Assembly (NCBI GenBank): GCA_016617855.1
Contig: JAECUM010003733.1
Coordinates: 62,001 to 126,000, forward strand
DNA from: Megalonaias nervosa
Lineage: Eukaryota > Mollusca > Bivalvia > Unionida > Unionidae
DNA: 64,000 bases
Direction of reading: 5' to 3'
This document shows, one piece after another, positions 11,901 through 23,900 of the stretch. The position numbers and the translations under genes are program-made. Each line of letters begins with the position of its first letter. The stretch's first letter is position 1. The notes beneath the pieces were generated by a model. The model was given only the letters and a program-made list of their open reading frames with translations, had not been told where the DNA came from and searched no databases.

Positions 11901-14900
11901 ATTTTGAAGCAGAATTATCCAAAAGACAATACCTGTTAGCTGTGAAAGGGGTGTCTCAGTACAACAACAATATGCACAGGTAAGAAACAGATTAAGCTGA
12001 GAAACAACGAACATATTCATTCTTATACAACTAGAAGCAGCATTTTCTAAGAATTTTGATTTCAGTTGGGGTCTTACAGAGTGGGTCAGGAAAAAAGGGA
12101 AATGCATATTAAAGTGTTATGTAAATATTGAACTTTGGCTGTTTCCTCCTATCCCCTCATTTTTGTTATCCCCCCCTCTTTTATGTGATCGAGATGGGGA
12201 TCCCCCTTTTGACAAAATCCTGGGAGCAGCTATTTGGGGCTTTTTAGTTGGTCAGCAGTGAAAACGGTTCCACTTGGAGATCGACACGGCAGACATAGTG
12301 GCCACATTGTAACTCATTATCACTACTCCTTCAATGTGGATGGTCACTTAAGCATCAGGGTTTCATTATGGGACTTATTGTGTTTTGTTGGTCTTAATTG
12401 AAATGGAATTGAACGGAAAATCATTAGCATGTGGGATTTTAACCAGATTTCTTGTGTTGTTTCCCAAAATGAAAATTGTACTGCTTGCACATCCAATATA
12501 GCCACCACAGTAGCCATCATAAAAATCTTGTTATTACTGCTCCAGCTGAATGAATAGTCATAACAACATTGGGCTTTTGACTAAAAGACTTCTCATGATG
12601 TCAAGTTACTCCTAAATGAAAATTGTGCTGATCTGACATCCAATATGGCTACTGCAGCAGCCCCATCTTTAAAATTTTATTATTGCTATTCCTCCTAAAT
12701 AGAAAGTCATATCAGCTTAGGGTTTTCACTGGGTTCTATTTGCCACATAAAAAAAGAGAAAAGAAATGGTCATGACTTTCTTTTTCTACCTCTTATACTT
12801 TAGTATTGTGCAAGAGTGGTGCATGCCCTCCTGCAATGGAGGAACAACCCCTTTTCCAAACCCAGTGTCCATGAGATGAAGGAGTGAGCTTCATGCCCTT
12901 TGTATTGAACAAGGTTGTCTGAAGTTCAGTGGCAATTGTGAGACTGTATCTCTACACTGCCAGCCAGGTTTCTTAGCCAAAAACCATCTACCTTTGGTAG
13001 CTCCACCCAGTCTCTGTCATATCTGTGCTGGTGATGAACAGTATTGGCTTATGTGCCCTGTTAGGGCATTAAGGTTCTGTTTGGCCTCTTCTAAAAGGAA
13101 AATAAGGGGGAGGAAATGTCTTTTCCTCGCTGTAAAGGGATCTGCTGATATTTCAATACCCACTATTCTTGGTGGATTATTCAGGATTTTTCATTCTTGA
13201 GGATTAAAGCAGTGAGGTCTGATTGCTACCTCTTGGGCCTGTGTTTTGTTTAACCATCCTTAGGCTGCCTCTGTTTTCAATTCTAGCTGGAACACTAATG
13301 CTTGCTTTTCATATTTTTCTGTGTTGAACATTTAATGAGCTAAATGAAGACAATTAAACAGAAAGTTTGTATGATTTTATTTTATCTTACCAGCTTTTGT
13401 AGAAACAGAATATAAAACTGCAATTTTTGTGTCAAATATTTAACAGTCTCTTATGTTCACTTGACACCCAAAAGCATATAACATATTTGCTCAGAAAAAA
13501 TAGAGCATGTATTTTATACTAGTTCACATCACATTCTGAAATTCAAAACAAAAAATGAACCAAATCCATTAAATTTTTCTGGATTACTTTCAGGAAAATT
13601 AAACTTGATTTCTTGCTGATTGGCAACTTTGTGTTTAGTTAATGAAGCAGAAAATAAATTCTGCTTGCCCAAATCATTTTACCCTAGACTGTACCACTGA
13701 TGAAATAATTTGAAATGAAGTGACTTAGTTTTGGAAGAAAAATAGTGGAAACGGGTGATACCAAAAGCTTTTCAGTGGTCCTTCACTTGAAGATATTGAA
13801 AGGTATCCCCCCCCCAACTTTTAGTTGCTATGAGAATTCTTACGAAGCAAGAACATACCTTGCATTTTACACTTCAAGTCATATGCATATTCTAAACAAG
13901 ATAAAACAGTGAAACCAAAAAAGATATAATTTTGATAAGATTTGACAAAGTATGACATTTGGAACCTGGATTAAGAGTACAGATATTTCATTTCAGGGAT
14001 TGTTGGAGAGATTGCAGAGGAAGGTGAAGGATACTTCATTTGGACACACAAGAAGTTTGACATTGGTTACAATGGAAAGCAGCTTGTAGATGTCAACTTG
14101 ACCAGTGATGTGAAAGTAAAACTACAGCCAAAAATTGACCTGGCTTTTTCCTATGAGGTAAGTGCAAAATATCACCTTATACAAATTAAAATTCCTATTT
14201 AGTTCAGTGCTTCAAACAGCACAGATTTAAATAGAAGACAATGAAATATGGAAGAACACATCTTGCTTAGTAACTTCAGAGCGATGGGGTCCATAAAAAT
14301 AGACTGCATCTGTAGTAAGGCAGATGAAAAGTTTATTTCAGTTGGTGGTGGTGGGATATAGGAGTGTAGGGGTAGTGGTTATTACTGATGCATTCAAATC
14401 TCCATTGTCCAAAACTTCTACAAGTTCAGGGGACTTTATTATTTATGGGTATGAGATCTTTTATGTCTGAAGTGTTTCAGCATGGTTTATTGCTTCCAGT
14501 AAAAATATCCTGATGGATCAGTTTTATATAAATGATACTGTTATGCCATCAAATAAGTACCAAATGCACAAATTAACTCTCTTTGCAATGCCAGGTAAGT
14601 ATATAAATTAAGGTTTGGGGCTAAGAAACAGTTTATAAGTTATGAATTACAGCCAAGTCTCCAGAGATGGTAGAGATCCATGGGAAAATGCTGGTTGTCC
14701 TTTTTATGCAGAGAAATATTCTTGTGAACAAAAGATAAATCACCCCAACCTCATTAGACAGTGTAGCAGCTATGTACTTCATGCATATCTGACCCCTCTA
14801 CACTGGCAGTATATGTGTGAAATTTGCATTCACAAGCTGTTAATTGTAAACTACCTAAGCAAGCAATATCTGAACCACTTCGGCCTCATGTAAGTTGGTT

Positions 14901-17900
14901 TCATTGATACACAGGATTGGCTATGCTGTGTTTAACATATTTACTGAAGAACAGCATATTTACTTACAAACTAAAATGCCAGCTTTTTAGCCAACATGGC
15001 CACCAGACCGAGTGTTTATGGCATGACCCTTGTCAGTTGTCCATACATCATCCAACTTGAAATACTTGGTTACCACTCTGGAGGCCATATTTTTTGATTC
15101 AAGTTTGATCAAAGATCAAACTTGGTATGTAGGTTTATATCATCAACATCTCAGACAAATTCACATAGGGGTGAGATGCACACAGATGAGATGTTCTTGA
15201 ATTGGATTGGCTGAGCTTGTTGCCATTCTGGATGCCACATTTCTGATCAAATACCAGGGCTTTCATTATCAGCCAAGAGCCAGGTGATCTATCTGGCAAA
15301 TTTTACTTTACATCTGGCTACTTTAAAAAAGAAAATAACCTGTATTCCTGTTGGGGGAAATCCTCCAAACCCTCTGCCTACTTTGGCAAATGACCCTCCA
15401 GCTTTAAATCTGATGGAAGGCCCTGCAGTTTGATCAAAGTTAAAATATGGGTTTTTATCAAGTTCTTGGATGAGTTCAGTAAAGAGCACATTTATGAGGC
15501 AGTTTTGTATCTGATTGGTTGAGAATGTTATCACTCTGTACTTGTAATGTATGCTCAAAATCTCGCATGAGTTTGATAATAAGTTAGATCTACATATCTT
15601 AATGGCAGTAATACATTACCTGCTATTATTGCATTGATATGTCTTCTCCTGGCGTTGGTGTCCAGTTCCAGGAGATTATGCCCACTCTCCAGTTAGCAAT
15701 TGGTGGACTAGAATAAAAATTAACATTATTGCATTCTGATACACGTGTCCACTTCTGACAGTTGAAATATTGTCCACAAAGCCCCATGGGATACACACCC
15801 CACCTGTTTATCTTGCACTCGTGAAAGGTCAGAAGGCAGTCATTTTTGCAGCCTTTGGCCAGATGAAACTTGGGATCTAGTAGAAAGTCTCGTGACTTGC
15901 AAGGGGAGGTATCTTCTTCTGAGTTTTCTGGATTCTCTTTGTCTAGGTCAGTGGGGTCTCGGACAAAGGTGACTCTAATGTTAATGGTAGGCCCCCTCTG
16001 ATGGTAGGTAATAAACAGATGGAGATTGAATCTAACACTTCAGAGAAGGAGGAACAGTACTGTCATCATTCCCAGAGGACTGAAGTAGACTTAGTGTCAA
16101 TAAAAATCTTATTTCTTGTAAAAATAATGTCCAAATTTATATAAAAAATAATTGCCAAATATTTGGAGAAAAAAAATTGCCACAAAAATTGTTAAATAGT
16201 TTAAAGCAAGTTTGATATGTTTTGTGAGTTCAACAGTTGCTAGATTACCATGGTAAAGTGTCTAAAACATTTGTCATGTATAAGCTATCACACATGTTGT
16301 GCATTATTTTTTGGCATTTCGTTACTCTAATATTATTTTTAAAATGTTCTTTATTTAATACTTCTAGCTTTAATTGAAAAAACATCAAGTATCCTGCAAT
16401 ACTTTAAAAATTTAATTACCAAGAAGTCAAGAAAACATGTGGCCTTAAAACACGCACATGCACATTCCTGTGAATTATAATTTCATTTCATAAGAAAGCT
16501 ATGTGACTCCATAGACCAAACATCAAAGCTTCATCTATAAACTTTCTGAATAGGTTGGATAACTTTGATTATGAGGAAAAGACTGCATATTAATTATGCC
16601 TTTGTCTTTGAAATATTTTTGTCAATCAGTAGGTAAATAGGTTCAAATGACTTAATATAAAATTTGGGTGACAGTTGACATAGCTTGTGTTCTTACATTA
16701 CTGCATAAGCCTGCTTGGTCATCTTGTTAAATTATTAATGAGCATAGAGAGGTCTAGGAAATGCTTAATCATGCATATTTGGACACAGATTTGTTAACTG
16801 GGACGCAGAAAATCACTTAGGTGGGAGTCCTCTATATACATGTAATAGATGAGTGGCAAAATTCAAAGACTTGCCAGACTTGCTTTAGCCACCTGCTGAG
16901 TGGGAAAATGTGTTGATCAGTTAGCTGTGCTGATATTTACAATGACAGAATTCAGTGTCTGACAAACCCCCAGATGAGCATGTTGCTATTAGAAGAGTAC
17001 ATTAAAAGAACAGTGTAGCAGTAGCTGGGCAGCAAGTTCAAAGACTGAGTAGCTGCTGGGTGGGAAATTGTGCTGATATTCACAATGATTGAATTCAAGG
17101 TAGAAAGACCCAGAGATGTACATATGGTCATTTATAAGAGTACATCAAGTGAACATGATGCAATAGCTGGGGTTCAAGTTCAAAGACTTTGACTGGCTGC
17201 TGGGTGGTAAAATGTTATATTTACAGTGATCGAATGTAGAGGCAGAAAGACCAAGAGATCTACATGGTTATTTATAAGAGTACATCAAATAAACAACTTG
17301 CACTTTCATTATTGTGTTAATTTCCAAGTGTAGCTGAACAAGTGGTGCATGTGACCTCAAAAACAAGACATATTGAGACTTGGATAAAATGCCATTTGCC
17401 AGTTTGGATTTTAGGGTTAAACTGCAAACTGATGAAGATTGTAATGAGATTCAGAAGAGTGCTTAAGTTGCTTGAACTGATATGTGTAAGGAAGTGTGTG
17501 ATGCCTGACTTAATGTTTGGAATACGACCTTTCCTTGGATTGACAAAACTGAAAATTCAGTTGCACTCTGATGGACAAACAAGAGCTATATGTCAGTGTT
17601 ATAAAGAATTTGGAAATCAGACTCAGTGGCAACCCATAGTTCTTCTAATCTACAAAGTTCACCTCTGGGAGGGGACTGCGACTTTTGCTGCTGGGACTCC
17701 TATTTTTACCAAAATGGGAGTTCTGGACTCGCAGTTTTAAAATCCTAGCGAGACCACTGAGCATAGATGATGAACTAGTCCAGGGGTCTCAAACTCTAAT
17801 CACCACCACATGTGATCTAGTACATTGGCCTGAGAGCTGCATCACCGATGAAAAAGAAAATTGCATTATTTATTTTTTTACAAATTCTGGGTGTTGTTGC

Positions 17901-20900
17901 AGGCCACAGGAAATTACTCCATGGGCTGCATGTTTGAGACTCCTGAACTAGTCTAACACTTAACAGAATTAATATACTACTTAGTATGAATAACCTTATT
18001 ACACGGGCTAATTGATGATATTTTTCATAAATTACAAGTTTACCATAAATTTTGAGACTTCAGAAACTAGTAGTTAGTAACTTGTAATGTGCAACAATTA
18101 TTTTGGTTAGTAATTTGTAATGTGTATTAATTATTTTTCAGGTTAAATTCCATGAATCCAGCATTCCATACAGCAAAAGATTTGACAAATACCTGGATCC
18201 AAATTTTTTCCAACACAGGGTAAGTATGCCTTATTTGTGAATTTATGAATAATAACATGACAATTATCCTTTCCTAGGGAAAGGTTATCTATTTGTCTGT
18301 GGATCCAAATTGAAAAGATCAAGTTGACTACATTGAATTCATTTGTTTTCTTGGTTTTCAGTATATGTGGTTGGGGAAACAAAATAAATTTTTAATGATG
18401 CCTGAAATTTCTAGATGTGTCTTGTGGTGAAAATGGATGTCCTTTTGTCCTGAAACATGGAATACCGATTTTATTCCCAGACCACTAGTCAGGGCAGGTT
18501 GCTGTTGCCTGTTGGGGCATTTGTAAACACTACATTGTGACACTTAAGATGATACTTTGCGCTGCAGTTGAAAAAGTAGAGGTTAATGATGCGAAGTTGA
18601 TGCTGTTACGTATATGTAATTTAATTCCTTGTGTGTTAGTTTTAAATTCTTTTTTATTTTAATTTTGTTTCATTACATTTTATTGTAATAATTTTCATTG
18701 GATTTGAGTCTCTTTTCAGAAAATTGGCTTGACCCAATTAGAATGTAACCGTTGTTTAAGCACTATTTTTAGCTCATATTAGTTCGTAGATCTTGTAAAC
18801 ATTGGGTGAATACGATTGGCTATTACCAAGGTCATTTTCGGCCCATGTGTTAGCTGAATTGTAACAGCCTTTCTTTTATTTAATTTCCAGTGTGAGAATT
18901 TGATTCTAAGGGCTATTCTTGCATAAGTGATAAATGACATTATTTTATTGCGCTGTTCAAATTAGCGGTCATGTCGCCTGTCACGTGAGCTACCATGTGA
19001 TCTAAAATTGAGGCTTAAGATGGCCATTTTCTACTAGATCTATTGAGTTGTATTTTAAACCTTGAGGGCTCAAGAGGTTATTATTGTAGTTACCAGATTG
19101 TTTTGAAGTTCCTCTTCTTTTTGGAATTTAATAATTCATTCTCTAGAAAACTACACAAGTGCTTCATATTTATTAAAGTTCTGGGAGAAAGACATTCAGT
19201 GGAAATTTATTCTGGAGTTCTAAACGGAAACATTATAAACTGTGATTCAATCGAGGATCTATTGCCACCAGTACAACAACCTTATCTGACGTCATCGCCT
19301 CCATATTGGAACGTCATCGAGATTCGAACCTGGATTCAATTAGAACTGTTTAGTGATAGGACTTATATTTTTCAATTGTAGGATTAAATTTTGGATTATA
19401 TTCACATTGTTTTCTAGGGAAATAAATAATTTTGTTAAAATTTACAAAGCTTGTTGACTTCACTCTTTTCTTTTGTTACATTTGTACGAGCCTACACATA
19501 ACAATGCCCAGAATGTACATGTTGAACATTATCATACGTCTTATTTTAAACCTCAGATGAATTAAAAGAGAGAACAGCCATCAAGGTGGGTAGGTTTTCA
19601 CCAAAGACAGAGCAAGGCACATCTAGAGAAGGCATAGGGCACATCGTTATAAAAGAGGTTGGAGATTAAATCAGTCTTCAAATTTGTGGTTTGTAGAGTA
19701 AGAACATCTGTGAAAATTGGTATCCACGAAGAAAGTTGAATTCATATTATTACATACTGTTATTAGTTGATCATGTTGTCTCTCCAAATTGCTGTTTTCA
19801 GCTTCTCTACATCCACTTGGCCAATTTAAATAAGTATAATTTAAATTATACTTACTAGGAATGTTCCTCAAGCCATGCTTAATGTTCAATAAACATGATC
19901 TTCAAGTAGGCTCCCTTAGCAGTGTGGCATCCATAGTTAAGGAAAAGGCTACTTTTGACTTTTTGTGGATATCATCTTTGGCATTTTTGATGAAATATGT
20001 AAAATTTTCATATGAAATGTGCTGTGAAACTTTTATCTTGATTGGCTTCCCGTAGCAATGGCGTGGTTCCCTTAGGTACCAGGTGGAAAACTTATTTTAA
20101 TGGCAATAATATGTTAACTGTTTTTATTACTTTCACTTTAACTGGCACTAGTTCCATGTTCAAGGTGAATTCTCTTCTTCAGTTAGTAGTTGTATGCCTT
20201 AGAACAAAGGTAGGCATAGTTCCCTTCCTGAATGCTGTCCATTCTTTCCTGGGACTTTGTGCAGTTTAACACATTGTAGGGCGTTCAAGAATTTTGCTAA
20301 TTGTCTTTTGTCATATGATGTCTTTTGCCATACAACCCTTACGATTTTGCTGTAAGTCTTTTGAAAATTACCCTTAAAATATGGACTCATGGAATAAAAG
20401 GCAAACTACAGAAATACGATTGTTGCGGTAAATACAGATAATTGGCTCGTCTGTGTTTGATTTGGAACCTGGTTTCACATTAGCTTTAGTGGAATTAGCT
20501 GGAGAACCAGACTAGCTTTTTAGTTGTACCTCAGATGTTTTAAACTGGACATTTTTCCAGGCAAAGCGTCTGCATGATCAAATTGTTGATTATATAATAT
20601 TTTTTTTAATGGCGTTCAGCTACTGATACATGTTAAAGCCATAAGGAAAATAAGCCTCTGAAAAAAGTTTAATAGTCAGTACAGAAGAATAAAAAAGGAA
20701 TATTCATGTTGTTCTGAATAAAATCAGGAAGGGACACAACTACGTTTATTTGGACATTACGTGTCGATTTGAGTATTTCACATGGCGGGAGATATGATTG
20801 CCATCATATGAACTGAAGAAAAAAATTCCAAGACTTGCGTCAAGTCGAGAGATAGCAGCAAGTCATTGAGCTGCATAGGGTTTAAAACTGAAGTTTGTGC

Positions 20901-23900
20901 AACTGTACTAGAGGTTAATAAGGTGTACTTGTACTTTACAAACTCAGATGAACATAATGCTTTCTGTCGATACATCAGTTTGGAATATCGAACTATGAAA
21001 TACATGTTTTCCAACTTGACAATAGCAGTACATGATATTTTGTTGTACCTTGCTAAAAACTTACAGAAAAAATCGGCTGCCTTACTGAGATGATCTTATT
21101 AGGGTTGGCAGGTCTGATACCCATATTTGTATAGCAATTAACTTTTTCTTGATAGGTCTGATAATTTTTTTACATTTAAAGGTATTTGTCATTTTGTTGA
21201 TTTTTGTACACATGCTAGTTTAGCAGTGTTTTCGTAATTGTATCCCCATTGTCGGTACTGGTATTAGGGTAGGTATTACCCTGGATAATTTTCTTCTGTG
21301 ATTTGTTCCTTTATATGATCTTCTTCGGGCAAGTTTATAGCAAATGTGACCTTTAAAAGGATTCTTGGGACACGCATCTCACCTGCTTGGCTTGTACTAA
21401 GTGTATGGTCATGGTTAAATGTCCTTCTGCCGTGTGGTCAGAGGAGGTCATTAATCTAATAGAGAGCCACTGCTTCTATTGAGGCTGGAGGAAGGGAGCT
21501 GTCACCTCTTTCTATTTGGTGGACCTCCTTATTCCAGGGATGGTTCAGTGACATTTCTTGATATAAGGAAGTTGCTGGCATGCCGATCCCAGGATTTATC
21601 AGTGTCATTTTTGGTGTAAGGAAGTTTCCAGCGCCAGTCACAGGAGGTATTAGTGGCACTCCTGGTATGTGGAAGTCACCAGCCAGTTTATCTTGGAAGT
21701 GATCTGAAGCATATTTCTGGTCCAAGAAATCTGCCAGCTCCCTCATGGCTTTGGTGGCATGTTCTGGTTGAAAAAAGTCACAAGCCTGTCAATCCTGATA
21801 GGGATTAGTGGCACATCCTGATGTGAGGGTGTCACCAGCACACCGATACTGGGAGGGATAAGTGGCTCTTCACAGTTCAAGATAGTCACTAGTTCACCTC
21901 TCTCAGTGATAAATCATGGCACTTTCCTGCATTGGTTGGCAGTCTGGACAGGTGATAGGTCTTCCCAATCCCCTCTTCCGCTTCATTACTGAAGGAGATG
22001 AGCTGCCACTCATTTGCATCAAAAATGGTTTGCCTATCCCCATCTTCAAAGGGAGAAGTAAGCAAATACTCCTATAATGCCCCATCAGTAGAGACGGGAC
22101 AATGAACTGTCAGTTCTGGTGGACTTAAGGAGTTTCTGGAAGTCATGATTGGGTATCACATTTATGATCTCGTGTTCCCATCTCCACCCCACCATTCAGG
22201 TTAGGCAGGCTTAAACAATATTATTCTCTCCAGCTTATGATTCAGAGAAAATCTGATTTCTGCTGCTTCCCCACTTGGTTACGGTAAAGATCATATCATA
22301 GAATTGACACAAGGCTAGATGGCAGATGGGTTGGTCAGCCCCTACTTCTACCCTTTGGCCCCTTGTTTCAGTGGCTAGTTACAAGGTATGTGGACTTGCT
22401 AATGAGGGAGGTGGTCAGTCTTAGGGAGTCGCTTCCTCTCATGCCAAGTTCCCGACTTCCAAACATTCTTGTAGGTGCCAGACTAGGCCACTTTTCACCA
22501 CCTTATCATTTTTTTCCCCCAATAAAAATCTTTATTCAGGAAGATCACTTTATCTTGGAGATTGAAGGAATGCCACACAATTAGTCTCCATAGACTTTCG
22601 GGATACATATCTACACATGCCTATCTTTCCGTCCCAAAGGAAATTCCTGCTGTTTTCTGTCTAGGTAAGGAAGTCTTTCATTTTTGGGTCACTCCTATGC
22701 CTATTTTGCTTGCCCAAAGCCTTTACCAAGGCGATGGAATAAAAGCAGCTCACTTGATCATTGGGGGTGCTCATGATCAGTATTTTGGTGACTGTGATAC
22801 ACAGTGTTCTCAAATGTGTCTTATTACAAGACCTGTCACTTTTGGAAGACAGTGACTTGTATAGGGTTAATCCCCAATCAGGAGAAGTAATAACTGATTC
22901 CTTCTGAGAATTTCACTTGCGTAGTTGTGAATTTTCTCCCAGCAGGATTACACACTGTTTTCTTACAAAAAAAGTGTTCAAGAATTCAATGTCTGCTCAC
23001 CAGAACCTCACCTGGGGACCATGAAAACAGCAGTTCTAGTTCCCCTAGGAAGACTTCATATGAGACATAACCAGTTCTGCTGCTAGCAAACTGGAGACCT
23101 CACAGGGACCCAGTTTCAGCTTGGATTCATTGGGATCCATATTTCTTCATTTTATGGATAGATCAGTACATGTTTATGGCTTGTGTTTGATTCACACCAC
23201 AGAATCTCAATGAATTTCAAGAGCAATCTCTTAAGACTCTACTTTACAAAGGATGTTCAAAACTTTTAATTAGCTAGAATGGGCACGAGAGCAAAGATTG
23301 GTTTTGTTTGTAATGTTACCTAAATATCTGCTTCGATCAAGAATCATAGAATTATTTTTTAAGTTCTTGACCCATAGGGTAGTTATTGTCTGTGGATGTG
23401 ATGAGTGTATTGGCCAGGGTTCCCAATCTACTATGTAATTTGGAGATGGTCATGAGAAAGAATAGGTTTGTTGGCATTAAAATTAGCAAATATTAATGAA
23501 AGTCTGGGGGGCAAAAACGAATTTTCAGTGCCGCTTGATGACAGAAAAAATACATAATTGATGTGTAATTGAACTGAATTAGAGTTACATTTATTATGCT
23601 CTTACCATAAGTTTTGAAGGTTTCAGAACTCTTCAATCAGTGGAGATAGAGTTGCTATATGAATCACTTGGGTACTTGCCCTTAACATAGTTGTATAGTC
23701 AGTCCAAGTGCTCAAGTGATTGGATCAGTCAAGTAGACTGGTTAGCCCTTTGTCCTCTCCATAATCTTTTCTATTGTGGAAGATGAGAAAATCAGTCTAG
23801 CATCACACTATAGTGACATGTTGTCTGTGATGTGTGATCTTTGTAAATATTTGAGAGAAAAATGAGAAACTTGTTTTTTCCAGTTCCCCATTGTAAATTT

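Larger units (their letters stand above)
9930..12200 (+). repeat. repeat family D, copy 2 (split by an insertion)
   Basis: Left part 9930-10503 aligns with 6790-7510 and 37640-38110. Right part 11691-12200 aligns with 7510-8060 (agatatttattttatcaaaa, cagcattatggaatag, caactagaagcagca, tcctcctatcccc). The middle, 10504-11690, is absent from copy 1. The frame at 10203-10400 is a decayed fragment. Confidence 0.55.
9214..13996. other. intron 3: repeat-filled
   Basis: Contains repeat A1 (9646-9960), family D copy 2 split by a TIR insertion (10504-11690), repeat A2 (12230-12740), a YR-recombinase fragment (12790-13330) and unassigned AT-rich DNA at 13330-13990. The overlapping frames at 9286-9634 are just intron. 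Confidence 0.5.
14158..18141. other. intron 4: repeat-filled
   Basis: Contains repeat B1 (15035-15590), a retroelement-like scrap (15600-16090), AT-rich unassigned DNA at 16100-16850, a three-unit tandem repeat (16856-17290), a decayed frame (17342-17740) and a hAT MITE (17781-17945). Confidence 0.5.

Noticed and set aside
17342..17740. 132-codon open frame
   Set aside because: No recognisable domain in this frame. A shifted frame ([20 protein letters not shown]) faintly recalls the C-terminal part of hAT-type transposase relics, but too little remains to call it, and its 3' neighbour is a MITE.
21456..22085. Minus-strand frames as a separate host gene
   Set aside because: They consist mostly of the 51-54-bp repeat and broken frames next to an RT remnant; no start, splice or domain evidence.
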